From positions 2,728,001 through 2,792,000 of the forward strand of contig NZ_CP129613.1 in NCBI RefSeq assembly GCF_030486405.1: a DNA stretch of 64,000 nt, in the 5' to 3' direction. The stretch's first letter is position 1. Each line of letters opens with the position of its first letter. The notes under the pieces are model-generated. The model did no database searches, was not told the DNA's origin, and worked only from the letters and a program-made list of their open reading frames with translations. Positions 1-10,491 of this stretch are shown here, in pieces. This DNA is from Mycolicibacterium sp. HK-90 (GTDB lineage: Bacteria; Actinomycetota; Actinomycetes; Mycobacteriales; Mycobacteriaceae). The translations under genes and the position numbers were made by a program.

Positions 1-432
1 CTTACGGAACTCCATCAGCCGCACCAGATCCCCGACCGCGACCGCCTCCTCGACCAGCGAGGCCAGCATGCGTGGCGTCGACACCGCCACGTCGACACCC
101 CAGTTCTCGTCGAACAGCCACTCATTGCGGGGATCGTTCACCCGTGCCACCACCCGGGGCACCGCGAACTCCGTCTTGGCCAGCAAGCTGACCACGACAT
201 TGACCTTGTCGTCACCGGTCGCCGCGATCACCACGTCGAATTCCTCGAGCTTGACCGACTCCATCACGCTGAGCTCACAGGCGTCCCCGAGGCGCCAGTG
301 CGCGGCCGGGATGGAGTCGACGTCGATGTGGCTGGGATTGCGCTCCAGCAGGGTGACGTCGTGGTTGCTGTCCAGCAACTCGCGGGCGATGGAGCGGCCC
401 ACCGCCCCGGCTCCGGCGATGGCAACTTTCAT
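1..432 (-). CDS. ceoC: TrkA-type potassium uptake regulatory protein, C-terminus cut by the window edge
   Basis: The reverse strand from ATG at 432 reads MKVAIAGAGAVGRSIARELL, a Rossmann NAD-binding start (GxGxxG) of the RCK_N/TrkA_N family. It continues through the acidic end of the second strand (LLERNPSHID) and a GDAC segment. These cytoplasmic proteins bind NAD(H) and gate Trk/Ktr potassium uptake. The start follows an AGGAG ribosome site. It lies directly downstream of a second TrkA-like gene on the same strand, matching the ceoB-ceoC pair of mycobacteria. About 144 codons are visible; the C-terminal RCK_C part lies outside the window. Confidence 0.9.
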   Translation of the reverse strand, partial: MKVAIAGAGAVGRSIARELLDSNHDVTLLERNPSHIDVDSIPAAHWRLGDACELSVMESVKLEEFDVVIAATGDDKVNVVVSLLAKTEFAVPRVVARVNDPRNEWLFDENWGVDVAVSTPRMLASLVEEAVAVGDLVRLMEFRK

Positions 433-502
433 CGGCGCCACTCCTGTTCAGAAACCACTTCGGGAACCACGGACTCGTCGTTGGCAGGGCTCACGGCACC
501 GA

Positions 503-1177
503 TCATGCGGATCCGAGGTCCTCACTCGGCGGCAGTGCCGCGATGGCCAGCGCTTCGGCGATGTGCCCGGACACCGCCGCGGCATACACCTGGTCGCCGG
601 CCTGGATCACGGTCTTCGGTTCGGGTAGGTAGCCGCTGCCGAGCCGGATGATGAAGGCCACCCGGCCGCCGGTGGCCGCCTCCAGCTCGGTGACCAGGTG
701 CCCGGCCCAATTCTCGTGCAGCGGAAGCTCGGCCACGCCCACGTTGCCCGACGGATCCCGCCACTTGGTGGTCTCGGTTTCCCTGGTCAGCACGTTGAGC
801 AGGCGGTCGGTGGTCCACGGCACGGTGGCCACCGTCGGGATGCCCAGACGCTCGTAGACCGCGGCGCGCTTGGCGTCGTAGATGCGCGCCACCACGCGCT
901 CGACACCGAACGTCTCGCGTGCCACCCGGGCCGAGATGATGTTGGAGTTGTCGCCCGAGGACACCGCGGCGAAGGCGCCGGCCTCCTCGATCCCGGCCCG
1001 CAGCAGCACGTCGCGGTCGAAGCCCATGCCGAGCACGCGTTCACCGGCGAAATCCGGCGACAGGCGGTGGAAGGCGGCACTGTCGCGATCGATGACCGCG
1101 ACCTCGTGGCCGATCCGGGCCAGGCTGTCCGCGAGGGACGCGCCGACCCGCCCGCACCCCATGACGACTACACGCAC
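503..1177 (-). CDS. ceoB: TrkA-type potassium uptake regulatory protein
   Basis: A 224-residue RCK protein starting VRVVVMGCGRVGASLADSLA, with the glycine-rich NAD loop at residues 7-12 and the acidic residue of AVIDRDS. An RCK_C domain follows, ending in GDQVYAAA. GTG at 1177 is chosen because it places the Rossmann strand at the N-terminus; the open frame extends 64 codons further into non-conserved sequence. With ceoC, 70 bp downstream, it probably forms the cytoplasmic gating ring of a Trk potassium transporter whose membrane subunit is not in the window. It is divergent from the APC permease, with 106 bp between the two starts. Confidence 0.88.
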   Translation of the reverse strand: MRVVVMGCGRVGASLADSLARIGHEVAVIDRDSAAFHRLSPDFAGERVLGMGFDRDVLLRAGIEEAGAFAAVSSGDNSNIISARVARETFGVERVVARIYDAKRAAVYERLGIPTVATVPWTTDRLLNVLTRETETTKWRDPSGNVGVAELPLHENWAGHLVTELEAATGGRVAFIIRLGSGYLPEPKTVIQAGDQVYAAAVSGHIAEALAIAALPPSEDLGSA

Positions 1178-1283
1178 CCGACGGTCCTTTCCGGTGGCAG
1201 AAAAGCGCTGTTGCTCTATCCGTGCACTCGGAACGCTACAGCTTTGTGACGACTTTTCGTGTTCGGGCTTAGTCTTGGCTCTC

Positions 1284-3281
1284 GTGTCCAAGCTTTCGAC
1301 GGCAGCACGCCGTCTGGTCCTCGGGCGACCGTTTCGCAGCGACAAGCTCTCGCACACCCTGTTGCCCAAGCGAATCGCCCTGCCGGTGTTCGCTTCCGAT
1401 GCGTTGTCCTCGACGGCATACGCACCGGAGGAGATCTTCCTGGTGCTCTCGGTCGCCGGGCTGACCGCCTATTCGATGGCGCCATGGATCGGTTTGGCGG
1501 TCGCCGCGGTCATGCTCATCGTGATCGCCAGTTACCGGCAGAACGTGCACGCCTACCCGTCGGGCGGCGGCGACTACGAGGTGGTCACCACGAATCTCGG
1601 GCCGACCGCGGGCCTGACCGTGGCCAGCGCGCTGATGGTGGATTACGTCCTCACGGTGGCCGTGTCCATGTCCTCGGCCATGTCGAACATCGGCTCGGCA
1701 GTTCCGTTCGTCGCCGAGCACAAGGTGCTGTTCGCGGTCGCCGCGATTCTGCTGTTGGCTTCGCTGAACCTGCGCGGCATCCGGGAATCGGGCACCGCGT
1801 TCGCGATCCCCACCTACGCGTTCATGGTCGGCATCTTCATCATGCTGGCCTGGGGCCTGTTCCAGATCTACGTGCTCGATGAGCCCTTGCGGGCCGAATC
1901 CGCCGGTTTCGAGATGCATTCCGAGCACGGGGACGTGCTGGGGTTCGCGTTGATCTTCCTGGTGGCCCGGGCGTTCTCGTCAGGGTCGGCGGCACTGACC
2001 GGTGTCGAAGCGATCAGCAACGGCGTCCCGGCATTCCGTAAACCCAAGTCGCGTAACGCGGCCACCACCCTGCTGCTGCTCGGCGTCATCGCGGTGACGC
2101 TGTTCATGGGCATCATCCTGCTGGCCCAGGCGACCGGGGTGCAGATAGCCGAGCGGCCGCACGAGCAACTGGTGGGCGCGCCCGCCGACTATCACCAGAA
2201 GACGCTCATCGCCCAGTTGGCCGAGGCGGTGTTCCACAACTTTGGGCCCGGCCTGTTCCTCATCGCCCTCGTCACCGCGCTGATCCTGGTGCTGGCCGCC
2301 AACACCGCGTTCAACGGGTTCCCCGTGCTCGGGTCGATCCTGGCCCAGGACCGGTTCCTGCCGCGGCAGTTGCACACCCGTGGTGACCGGCTGGCGTTCT
2401 CCAACGGCATCCTGTTCCTGGCCTTCGCCGCGGTCGCGTTCGTGGTGGCGTTCCGGGCCGAGACCACCGCGCTGATCCAGCTCTACATCGTCGGCGTGTT
2501 CGTGTCGTTCACGCTCAGCCAGATCGGCATGGTCCGGCACTGGACCCGGCTGTTACGCACCGAGACCGACCCCGCGGTGCGGCGCCACATGATGCGGTCT
2601 CGCGTGATCAATGCCATCGGTCTGACCGCCACCGGCACGGTGCTGGTGATCGTGGTGGTGACCAAGTTCGTCGCCGGCGCCTGGATCGCCATCCTCGCGA
2701 TGGGCGCCCTGTTCGTGATCATGAAGCTCATCCACAAGCACTACGACACCGTGGCCCATGAACTCGAGGCGCAGGACGAGAGCGAGGGCGGCGACATCGT
2801 GCTGCCGAGCCGCAACCACGCGGTGGTCCTGGTGTCCAAACTGCATCTGCCGACAAAGCGGGCGCTGGCCTATGCGCGGGCCACCCGGCCGGATGTGCTG
2901 GAGGCCATTACGGTGAGCGTGGACGACGCCGAGACGCGCGCCCTGGTGCATCAGTGGGAGGACAGTGACATCAGTGTGCCGCTGAAGGTCATCGCCTCGC
3001 CTTATCGCGAAATCACCCGTCCGGTACTGGATTACGTAAAGCGGGTGACCAAGGAATCGCCGCGGACGGTGGTGACGGTGTTCATCCCCGAATACGTCGT
3101 GGGCCACTGGTGGGAGCAGGTGCTGCACAACCAGAGCGCCCTGCGACTCAAGGGCCGGCTGCTGTTCATGCCGAACGTCATGGTGACATCGGTTCCGTGG
3201 CAACTGAATTCGTCGGAGCGGTTGAAGGCGCTGCAGCCCCGCGCCACCCCCGGCGACGCGCGCAGGGGATTCCTGGAGTGA
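1284..3281 (+). CDS. APC-superfamily amino acid/cation permease
   Basis: A 665-residue polytopic membrane protein (VSKLSTAARR start) with the APC signature near the first helix (FASDALSSTAYAPEEI) and about 12 hydrophobic segments up to roughly residue 480. A soluble C-terminal domain follows (NHAVVLVSKLHLPTKRALAYA), as in the mycobacterial Rv2690c group. The substrate cannot be read from sequence; amino acid or potassium uptake is typical of such long APC proteins, and the neighbouring TrkA genes make a cation link attractive but unproven. GTG at 1284 is chosen because the annotated-style longer frame runs antisense through ceoB. It overlaps the next gene by 4 nt. Confidence 0.85.
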   Translation: MSKLSTAARRLVLGRPFRSDKLSHTLLPKRIALPVFASDALSSTAYAPEEIFLVLSVAGLTAYSMAPWIGLAVAAVMLIVIASYRQNVHAYPSGGGDYEVVTTNLGPTAGLTVASALMVDYVLTVAVSMSSAMSNIGSAVPFVAEHKVLFAVAAILLLASLNLRGIRESGTAFAIPTYAFMVGIFIMLAWGLFQIYVLDEPLRAESAGFEMHSEHGDVLGFALIFLVARAFSSGSAALTGVEAISNGVPAFRKPKSRNAATTLLLLGVIAVTLFMGIILLAQATGVQIAERPHEQLVGAPADYHQKTLIAQLAEAVFHNFGPGLFLIALVTALILVLAANTAFNGFPVLGSILAQDRFLPRQLHTRGDRLAFSNGILFLAFAAVAFVVAFRAETTALIQLYIVGVFVSFTLSQIGMVRHWTRLLRTETDPAVRRHMMRSRVINAIGLTATGTVLVIVVVTKFVAGAWIAILAMGALFVIMKLIHKHYDTVAHELEAQDESEGGDIVLPSRNHAVVLVSKLHLPTKRALAYARATRPDVLEAITVSVDDAETRALVHQWEDSDISVPLKVIASPYREITRPVLDYVKRVTKESPRTVVTVFIPEYVVGHWWEQVLHNQSALRLKGRLLFMPNVMVTSVPWQLNSSERLKALQPRATPGDARRGFLE

Positions 3282-4483
3282 CCGAGCTGACCCTGACCAC
3301 GGGCCCGGCGGCCAACGGTGGCAGCTGTGTGGCCCGGCACGACGGCCGGGTGGTGTTCGTTCGCTACGCCCTGCCCGGGGAGACGGTGCGGGTCAACGTG
3401 TTCGACCAACGCGGATCGTATTGGCACGCCGAGGTTGTCGAGGTGATCGAGGCGTCTCCGGACCGCGTCGACCCGTTGTGCCCGATCGCCGGCGTTGACG
3501 GCGCGGGGTGCTGCGATCTGGCGTTCGCCGAACCGGCCGCGGCCCGACGGCTCAAGGGTTCGGTGGTCGCCAACCAGCTGGCCCGGCTGGGCGGCTTCAC
3601 GTGGCGTGACGAGCAGAGCGCCGAGGCCGAACCGGTCGGTGCCGGCGAGGTCCACGGTTGGCGGACCCGTGTGCGGTTGGACACCACCACCGACGGCCGC
3701 GTCGGTTTTCACCGCTACCACAGCGCCGAGTTGGTCACCGACCTCCGCTGCGGGCAACTGCCCGCCGAGTTGACCGATGGGTTGGCCGACGCGCGGTGGA
3801 CGCCGGGCGCGCACGTGCACGTCGTGCTGGACTCCGACGGCCGTCGGCACGTGGTGCAGTCAGGCCCCAAGGACCCACGTAAGGCTGCCCGCAAGACCGC
3901 GACGCGCGTCGTCGAAGGTGAGTACGAGGCGGTCCAGCGCATCGGCGACCGGGAGTGGATGCTGCCCGTGACAGCGTTCTGGCAGGCCCACCGGGACGCG
4001 GCGGCGCTGTACAGCGCCTTGGTGGCCGAGTGGGCCGGACTGCGGCCCGGCATGACGGCGTGGGACCTGTACGGCGGCGCCGGGGTGTTCGCCGCCGCGC
4101 TGGCCGCGCAGGTCGGTCCGGACGGACGGGTGCTGTCCGTCGACACCTCCCGAGCCGCGGCACGGGCGGCCCGCGCCGCACTGGCCGACCTGCCGTGGGT
4201 CTCCGTGGTCACCGATTCGGTGCGTCGCGCCCTGTCGGCCGAGTCGGGACGTCCCGACGTCGCCGTGCTGGACCCGCCCCGCACCGGCGCGGGGCGCGAC
4301 GTGATCGATGCGCTGGCCGCCACCGAGGTGCCGAGGATCATCCACATCGGTTGTGAGGCCGCATCGTTCGCCCGCGACGTGGGGCTGTATCTGCGGCACG
4401 GCTACGCCGTGGAGGAACTGCGGGTGTTCGATTCGTTCCCGCTCACCCACCATGTGGAGTGCATCGCGGTACTGACCCGCTGA
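3278..4483 (+). CDS. TrmA/RumA-family class I RNA 5-methyluridine methyltransferase
   Basis: A 401-residue protein with an N-terminal TRAM-like beta domain (residues 1-60), a central insert, and a C-terminal SAM fold with DLYGGAGVFAAALA, DPPRTGAGRD and the catalytic cysteine in IHIGCEAASFARD (about C359). This order is diagnostic of SAM-dependent uracil-C5 RNA methyltransferases acting on rRNA or tRNA. It matches the position of Rv2689c. The GTG start overlaps the permease stop (GTGA), so translation is probably coupled. Which uridine is methylated cannot be inferred. Confidence 0.85.
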   Translation: MTELTLTTGPAANGGSCVARHDGRVVFVRYALPGETVRVNVFDQRGSYWHAEVVEVIEASPDRVDPLCPIAGVDGAGCCDLAFAEPAAARRLKGSVVANQLARLGGFTWRDEQSAEAEPVGAGEVHGWRTRVRLDTTTDGRVGFHRYHSAELVTDLRCGQLPAELTDGLADARWTPGAHVHVVLDSDGRRHVVQSGPKDPRKAARKTATRVVEGEYEAVQRIGDREWMLPVTAFWQAHRDAAALYSALVAEWAGLRPGMTAWDLYGGAGVFAAALAAQVGPDGRVLSVDTSRAAARAARAALADLPWVSVVTDSVRRALSAESGRPDVAVLDPPRTGAGRDVIDALAATEVPRIIHIGCEAASFARDVGLYLRHGYAVEELRVFDSFPLTHHVECIAVLTR

Positions 4484-4507
4484 CGTGCCGCCGGGTCTGG
4501 GACGGCG

Positions 4508-5596
4508 TCAATCCTGTGCGTCGGGACCGATCGTCGGGGTGGGGAAGTGGGCGTAGGTGGCGCGGTTGCCGCCTTCGGCCCGCGACTGGTTCATCGCGGT
4601 GTCGGCCAGCGCCACCAGGGCGTCGACGATCTGCTCGGTGGGCAGTTCGGTCAGCGGGCGCAGTTGACTGCAGGCCGTGCCGATGCTGGCGGTCAGCCGC
4701 ATGGGTGTGGTGGTGATCGCCATCCGGATCCGGTTGACCAGCGGTGAGGGGTCGTTGGTCTTGAACACGTCGGCGATCAGGAATTGGCTGTCGGACACAT
4801 GCGCGAGCGGGACTTTGTGGCGGACGGTTTCCCGGATGGCCTGCGCGACGGCGACCCGCGCATGCAGGGTGCTGTGGCTGCCGTCCATGTCGCTGAGCAG
4901 CGCCATGTCGTCGATGCCGACCGCCACGACGACGAGATATTGGTCGTCGTGGCGGCTGTGGGACCCCAGCATCGTCGCCGTGTGCATGTCGAACCCCTCG
5001 CGGTTGAGCAGGCCCGTCAGCGGGTCGATCTCGCCCGGGTGCTGGACGCGGTCGGGCTCGATCAACTCGATGGCGATCCGGCACAGCGCCGACGTGCTCA
5101 GGATCACCAGAAGCGCGACCAGGGCCCCGGCGGCCCCCAGCCAGGGATCCGTCAGGGCCACCCGGACGCCGAGAAACGCCACCACCGCCCCGGAGGCCAC
5201 CCAGGTCAGGTGCAGCACCCGTCTGCTGTGCAGGAACGCCGTATACGCGGTGACCAGGCTCAACGTGCTCGAACCCAGCAGGCCGATCGCCGGGTCCAGC
5301 AGCAGGATGCAGGTCGTCGCGATGCAGGCCGTGCCGATGCACACCACGATCCAGGACTGGGTGCGGCTGGGCCATTGCCGCCGCCACCACCACTGGGCCA
5401 AGGTCAACCCGCCGACGCTGACGGCGACCGCCACGTACCGGAGGGCACCGTGCGGCCCCAGCGGGCTGGTCAGGATCAGGAGCGGGATGAGACTCAGCCC
5501 GACGATGGTGGTTCCGACGGTGCGCTGCATCCCGGTGCGCTTGCCCTGCGCCGCGAGCAGGGCGGTGCGCGCATAGTAGTGATCGAACGGACTCAA
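4508..5596 (-). CDS. Membrane protein with degenerate GGDEF domain
   Basis: A 362-residue protein with five or six hydrophobic helices (residues 25-165), followed by a GGDEF-type domain that begins canonically with [17 protein letters not shown]. The catalytic GG(D/E)EF hairpin is replaced by [11 protein letters not shown], so the residues needed for cyclic-di-GMP synthesis are absent. It may act as a sensor or GTP-binding module instead. The frame begins with TTG at 5596 behind a GGGGTG sequence; an ATG 22 codons in is an alternative start. It is convergent with the methyltransferase gene and divergent from nhaA. Confidence 0.75.
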   Translation of the reverse strand: MSPFDHYYARTALLAAQGKRTGMQRTVGTTIVGLSLIPLLILTSPLGPHGALRYVAVAVSVGGLTLAQWWWRRQWPSRTQSWIVVCIGTACIATTCILLLDPAIGLLGSSTLSLVTAYTAFLHSRRVLHLTWVASGAVVAFLGVRVALTDPWLGAAGALVALLVILSTSALCRIAIELIEPDRVQHPGEIDPLTGLLNREGFDMHTATMLGSHSRHDDQYLVVVAVGIDDMALLSDMDGSHSTLHARVAVAQAIRETVRHKVPLAHVSDSQFLIADVFKTNDPSPLVNRIRMAITTTPMRLTASIGTACSQLRPLTELPTEQIVDALVALADTAMNQSRAEGGNRATYAHFPTPTIGPDAQD

Positions 5597-5789
5597 CCAG
5601 CACCCCGGAGTAATCGACTTCGCCTACACCTTACGTAATCACGGTGGCCGGGTTTTTGTCGCCGGTTTGACCGCCTGCCACGGAGTTCGTCGGCATTTGC
5701 TCGCGATGCCCGGCCTGTTAGCGTTGACCGCAGGTGTGCCGGGAAGTCTGGTCGGCATTCGATGCATGCCGACCACAGGAGCCCCGAGA

Positions 5790-7082
5790 ATGAGCAATCG
5801 CCGTGAGTTCAGCAGTCGACGTCTGCTGGCCCGCGGATCCTGGCCGGAGTGGCAGCGGGTCTCAGAGCTGTTGCGCACCGAAACCGTCGGTGGTGCCCTG
5901 TTGCTGGCGGCCGCGGGCGCGGCGCTGGTGTGGGCCAACTCGCCGTGGTCGGCCGGTTACCACCGGCTCTCGGAGTTGACCGTCGGCCCGCAGTCCCTGC
6001 ACCTCGATCTGAGCCTCTCGGCGTGGGCGGCCGACGGGCTGCTGGCGATCTTCTTCTTCGTCGTGGGTGTGGAACTCAAACGCGAGTTCGTTGCCGGGGA
6101 TCTCCGTGATCCGGCCCGCGCGGCGCTGCCCATCGCCGCGGCGGTGGGCGGCATGGTGGCGCCCGCGGCGATCTTCGTCGCGATCAACCTGTACTCGGGC
6201 CATCCCGAGAACCTCGAAGGGTGGGCGGTGCCGATCGCCACCGACATCGCCTTCGCGTTGGCCGTGCTGGCCGTGGTGTCCACGCACCTGCCCGCGGCGC
6301 TGCGGATCTTTCTGCTCACCCTGGCCGTCGTCGACGATCTGCTGGCGATCACCGTCATCGCCGTCTTCTTCACCGATCACGTGGCGCTCGGACCGTTGGC
6401 CGGCGCGCTGATCCCGATCGGGCTGTACGCGGTTGCGGTGCAGCGGGGGATCCGGCAGTGGTGGATCCTGGTGCCGCTGGCGGTGGTGGCCTGGGCGCTC
6501 GTACATGCCAGTGGGGTGCACGCCACGGTGGCGGGCGTGGTGCTCGGATTCACCGTGCCGGTGCTCGGCCGCCACGCCTCGGCCCAACACTTCGAACACC
6601 TCGTGCGGCCGCTCTCGGCGGGCTTCGCGGTGCCGGTCTTCGCGTTCTTCGCCGCCGGCGTGACCGTCCGCGGGTGGTCGGGCTTCGCCGACGCCATGTC
6701 TCATCCCGTGACGCTCGGGGTGATCGCCGGCCTCGTGCTCGGCAAGCCGATCGGCGTGCTGGGGACGACGTACCTGTTGGCCCGCTTTACCCACGCCACC
6801 CTCGACGAAGACCTCGCCTGGCGCGACGTGCTCGGGGTGGCGTTGCTGGCCGGGATCGGCTTCACCGTGTCGCTGCTGATCGGCGAACTGGCCTTCGGGC
6901 ACGCCACCGTGGCCGACGACGACGTCAAGATTGCCGTGGTCACCGGATCGGCGGTGGCCGGACTGCTCGCGTCGGTGGTTCTGGTGTCACGCAACGCCGC
7001 CTACCGGCGTATCCACCGGCTCGAAACCATCGACGCCGACGACGACGGTGTGCCCGACGTCTATCAGCCTCGGCAGGACTGA
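5790..7082 (+). CDS. nhaA: Na+/H+ antiporter NhaA
   Basis: A 430-residue antiporter with 11-12 predicted helices. NhaA landmarks are [39 protein letters not shown] (the A-T-D-I-A-F-A-L core of helix IV) and [17 protein letters not shown] with the paired ion-binding aspartates (helix V). It exports sodium or lithium in exchange for protons and contributes to pH homeostasis. ATG at 5790 is chosen because AGGAG lies about 10 nt upstream; an in-frame ATG exists 8 codons earlier. The C-terminal tail is acidic (DADDDGVPD). Confidence 0.95.
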   Translation: MSNRREFSSRRLLARGSWPEWQRVSELLRTETVGGALLLAAAGAALVWANSPWSAGYHRLSELTVGPQSLHLDLSLSAWAADGLLAIFFFVVGVELKREFVAGDLRDPARAALPIAAAVGGMVAPAAIFVAINLYSGHPENLEGWAVPIATDIAFALAVLAVVSTHLPAALRIFLLTLAVVDDLLAITVIAVFFTDHVALGPLAGALIPIGLYAVAVQRGIRQWWILVPLAVVAWALVHASGVHATVAGVVLGFTVPVLGRHASAQHFEHLVRPLSAGFAVPVFAFFAAGVTVRGWSGFADAMSHPVTLGVIAGLVLGKPIGVLGTTYLLARFTHATLDEDLAWRDVLGVALLAGIGFTVSLLIGELAFGHATVADDDVKIAVVTGSAVAGLLASVVLVSRNAAYRRIHRLETIDADDDGVPDVYQPRQD

Positions 7083-7109
7083 GTTCTCAAGCGTGCGTAC
7101 ACTGACGGA

Positions 7110-9020
7110 ATGCTTGAACAGGTCCGCGGTCCCGCTGATCTGCAGCACCTGTCGCAGTCACAATTGAGTGATCTGGCGGCCGAGATCCGGCAGTTTCTGA
7201 TCCACAAGGTCGCTGCAACCGGCGGACATCTTGGCCCCAATCTGGGTGTCGTCGAACTCACCCTGGCGCTGCACCGTGTGTTCGATTCACCGCACGATCC
7301 GATCATCTTCGACACCGGCCATCAGGCCTACGTGCACAAGATGCTGACCGGGCGCGCACCGGATTTCGACACCCTGCGGTGCAAGGACGGCCTGTCGGGG
7401 TACCCGTCGCGCAGCGAGAGTGAGCACGACTGGGTGGAGTCCAGCCATGCCAGCACCGCGCTGTCTTACGCCGACGGTCTGGCCAAGGCCTTCGAGCTGA
7501 CCGGGCACCGCAATCGGCACGTGGTGGCGGTCGTCGGTGACGGTGCGCTGACCGGCGGCATGTGCTGGGAGGCGCTGAACAACATCGCGACCGGTGGTCG
7601 CCCCGTGGTCATCGTCGTCAACGACAACGGCCGCAGCTATGCGCCGACCATCGGCGGGTTCGCCGACCACCTCGCGGGCCTGCGCCTGCAGCCGGGTTAT
7701 GAGCGGATTCTCGAGGAGGGGCGCAAGGCCGTACGCGGTCTGCCCGTCGTCGGCGAGTTCTGCTACCAGTGCATGCACAGCATCAAGGCCGGTATCAAGG
7801 ACGCGATCGCCCCACAGGTGATGTTCACCGATCTGGGCATCAAGTACGTCGGCCCGATCGACGGGCACGACGAGCACGCGGTCGAGAACGCGCTGCGTCA
7901 CGCCCGTGGCTTCAACGCCCCGGTGATCGTGCACGTGGTGACCCGCAAGGGCATGGGCTACGCGCACGCCGAGAACGACGAGGCGGATCAGATGCACGCC
8001 TGCGGGGTCATCGACCCCGAGACGGGCCTGCCGACCAAGGCCTCGGCTCCCGGCTGGACCTCGGTGTTCTCCGACGAGCTGGTTCAGATCGGCGCCAAGC
8101 GGCGCGATGTCGTCGCGATCACCGCCGCCATGCCCGGCCCCACCGGTCTGAGTGCGTTCCGGGACCGGTTCCCCGACCGGTTCTTCGACGTGGGCATCGC
8201 CGAACAACACGCGATGACCTCGGCCGCGGGCCTGGCCATGGGTGGCCTGCATCCCGTGGTGGCGATCTACTCGACGTTCCTGAACCGCGCGTTCGACCAG
8301 CTGATGATGGATGTGGCGCTGCACAAGCTGCCCGTCACCATGGTGCTGGACCGGGCCGGTGTCACCGGGCCGGACGGGGCCAGCCACAACGGCGTCTGGG
8401 ACCTGTCGATCCTCGGCATCATCCCGGGCATCCGGGTCGCCGCGCCCCGCGACGGTGCCCGGCTACGGGAGGAATTGGGCGAGGCGCTGGCTGTCAACGA
8501 CGGCCCCACCGCGATCCGGTTCCCCAAAGGTGATGTGGGCGAAGATATTCCGGCCATCGAGCGCCGCGCGGGTGTAGACGTGCTCGCCGTTCCGGCCGCC
8601 GGTCTGACCGACGACGTATTGCTGGTCGCCGTCGGTTCGTTCGCGTCGATGGCGCTCGCGGTCGCCGAGCGGCTGCGCAATCAGGGCATCGGTGTCACGG
8701 TGGTGGATCCGCGTTGGGTGCTGCCGGTTCCCGATGCCCTCGGCGAGCTGGCTCGTGGTCACAAGCTGGTGGTCACCGTCGAGGACAACGGTGTGCACGG
8801 CGGTATCGGCTCGTCGGTGTCGGCGGCGCTGCGCCACGCCGAGATCGACGTGCCCTGCCGGGATCTCGGTGTTCCGCAGGAATTCCAGGACCACGCGTCC
8901 CGCGGGGAGGTGCTCGCCGAGATCGGGCTCACCGATCAGCACATCGCCCGCCAGATCACCGGGTGGATCGCCGCGATCGGTACGCCGGTGGGCGAGGAAG
9001 TCAGCCACCGGCTCGACTAG
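7110..9020 (+). CDS. dxs: 1-deoxy-D-xylulose-5-phosphate synthase
   Basis: A 636-residue thiamine-diphosphate enzyme of the transketolase family, the first step of the MEP isoprenoid pathway (pyruvate plus glyceraldehyde 3-phosphate). The thiamine motif [16 protein letters not shown], the N-terminal [16 protein letters not shown], the central [18 protein letters not shown] and the C-terminal transketolase domain are all present at full family length. A TACACT box lies 6 nt before the ATG, so a leaderless mRNA is likely. Its stop codon overlaps the stop of the convergent psiE gene within a CTAG. Confidence 0.97.
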   Translation: MLEQVRGPADLQHLSQSQLSDLAAEIRQFLIHKVAATGGHLGPNLGVVELTLALHRVFDSPHDPIIFDTGHQAYVHKMLTGRAPDFDTLRCKDGLSGYPSRSESEHDWVESSHASTALSYADGLAKAFELTGHRNRHVVAVVGDGALTGGMCWEALNNIATGGRPVVIVVNDNGRSYAPTIGGFADHLAGLRLQPGYERILEEGRKAVRGLPVVGEFCYQCMHSIKAGIKDAIAPQVMFTDLGIKYVGPIDGHDEHAVENALRHARGFNAPVIVHVVTRKGMGYAHAENDEADQMHACGVIDPETGLPTKASAPGWTSVFSDELVQIGAKRRDVVAITAAMPGPTGLSAFRDRFPDRFFDVGIAEQHAMTSAAGLAMGGLHPVVAIYSTFLNRAFDQLMMDVALHKLPVTMVLDRAGVTGPDGASHNGVWDLSILGIIPGIRVAAPRDGARLREELGEALAVNDGPTAIRFPKGDVGEDIPAIERRAGVDVLAVPAAGLTDDVLLVAVGSFASMALAVAERLRNQGIGVTVVDPRWVLPVPDALGELARGHKLVVTVEDNGVHGGIGSSVSAALRHAEIDVPCRDLGVPQEFQDHASRGEVLAEIGLTDQHIARQITGWIAAIGTPVGEEVSHRLD

Positions 9021-9520
9021 GTGCCGTCGGGTTTGTCGCGCAGGTGATCGGCGCCTCGGCGCTGCAGTCGCAACACATAGATGGCGATCGCCAGCACGAG
9101 TACCAGGCCGCCGAGCACGCCGACCTGGACGATGGCGCGGGCGAACTCCGGTCCCTTGTCGAGCAACTTGGCGGCATCCACCGACACCACGACGATTTCT
9201 TTGATGCAGGCCAGGATGCCGACGATCAAGAACGGTTCGGCGACCAGTTCGCGAGACCGCAATGACGTTCGCACGGCATACAGCAGTTCCACGAAGATGA
9301 AGACCAGCAGCAGGCCGTCGAGTAATTCCAGCATGACGGGGACGGCCGGGGTGCTCCCGAGCCGCAGCATGGTGTTGACCTGGGCGACGATCAGCACGAG
9401 CGACCCGGCGAGCAGGAGTGCCGCGATCGACCAGTAGATGGTGTCCTCGGCGATCCTCAGCGCCCGGTCCGCGAATCGTTCCCGTTCCTGCTCGCCTTGG
9501 GTTTCCTGCTGCTGTGCCAC
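9017..9520 (-). CDS. psiE: PsiE-family membrane protein
   Basis: A 167-residue protein with four hydrophobic helices: [58 protein letters not shown] and [18 protein letters not shown]. The arrangement and the [24 protein letters not shown] block match the phosphate-starvation-inducible PsiE family (PF06146), whose biochemical role is unknown. The frame extends to a TTG at 9565, but GTG at 9520 has a TATCGT box 7 nt upstream on the reverse strand, which fits a leaderless start. Confidence 0.8.
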   Translation of the reverse strand: MAQQQETQGEQERERFADRALRIAEDTIYWSIAALLLAGSLVLIVAQVNTMLRLGSTPAVPVMLELLDGLLLVFIFVELLYAVRTSLRSRELVAEPFLIVGILACIKEIVVVSVDAAKLLDKGPEFARAIVQVGVLGGLVLVLAIAIYVLRLQRRGADHLRDKPDGT

Positions 9521-9578
9521 CGCACTGACGATATTCCAGTCCCGGGCGTTCGGTTGTGAACTCAACTAGGTTGCAGGC

Positions 9579-10478
9579 ATGGACGCCGAATTGCAGAGCT
9601 GGAAGGACGCTGGGCGGTTCTTCGACTACCTCGGCTTCGACATCTTCTACCGGGTCGAGGGAAGTGGGCCGAACCTTCTTCTGATCCACGGCTACCCGTT
9701 CAGTTCCTGGGACTGGTCGCTGATCTGGCCCAGGTTGACCGAGCGGTTCACCGTGATCGCGCCGGACATGATCGGCATGGGTTTCTCCGACAAGCCGGTC
9801 GCCTACGAATACACGGTGCACGATCACGCCGACATGCACGAGGCGCTGCTGGAGCACCTCGGGGTCCGCGGCGCCCACATCCTGGCGCATGATCTGGGCG
9901 ATTCGGTCGGCCAGGAGTTGTTGGCCCGCCACGAGTTCGGCGGCCGGTCCTACGGCGCGCTGGACATCGAATCGATCACCTGGCTCAACGGCGGGCTGTT
10001 CAACGAGTCCTACACCCCGCGGCTGTTGCAGAAGGCGATGTCGCGAACCCCGTTGGGCGACATCATGAGTCCGCTGCAGGGCAGCCGCCTCTCACGCCGG
10101 CTCGTGGAGCCGACCATCAACGAGATGTTCGGAGTGAACACCAAACCGTCGCCGGAGCTGATGGCGAAGTTCCATCAGATCCTGGAGCACAACGACGGTA
10201 AGCGGGTGCTGCACAAGGTCGGCCGGTTCGTCAACGACCGGTATGCCCACCGCAATCGGTGGGTGCGGGCCATGCGGGAGACCACGGTGTCGATGCGGCT
10301 CATCGACGGCCCGTCGGACCCGAATTCCGGACGCCACATGGCCCGTCGTTATCTCGAAGTCATCCCGAATCCCGACGTGGTGATGCTTGCCGACGACATC
10401 GCCCATTGGCCGCAGATCGAGGATCCCGAGGCCGTGCTGTCCCATTTCCTGGCCCACATCGACCGGATCGGTGGGTGA
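9579..10478 (+). CDS. Alpha/beta hydrolase with Asp nucleophile (epoxide hydrolase/haloalkane dehalogenase type)
   Basis: A 299-residue alpha/beta hydrolase with the oxyanion motif LLIHGYPFSSWDW and the nucleophile elbow AHDLGDS. Asp105 sits where serine occurs in esterases, as in epoxide hydrolases and haloalkane dehalogenases (HDWG). A late DDIAHWPQIEDPE segment supplies the candidate catalytic histidine. The substrate is unknown. A TAGGTT box 6 nt before the ATG suggests a leaderless transcript. It is divergent from psiE. Confidence 0.82.
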   Translation: MDAELQSWKDAGRFFDYLGFDIFYRVEGSGPNLLLIHGYPFSSWDWSLIWPRLTERFTVIAPDMIGMGFSDKPVAYEYTVHDHADMHEALLEHLGVRGAHILAHDLGDSVGQELLARHEFGGRSYGALDIESITWLNGGLFNESYTPRLLQKAMSRTPLGDIMSPLQGSRLSRRLVEPTINEMFGVNTKPSPELMAKFHQILEHNDGKRVLHKVGRFVNDRYAHRNRWVRAMRETTVSMRLIDGPSDPNSGRHMARRYLEVIPNPDVVMLADDIAHWPQIEDPEAVLSHFLAHIDRIGG

Positions 10479-10491
10479 ACGGGTCCGGCGG

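Noticed and set aside
882..1283. N-terminal extension of the APC permease by 134 codons
   Set aside because: This part runs antisense through ceoB and has shadow-frame composition; the permease similarity starts at GTG 1284.
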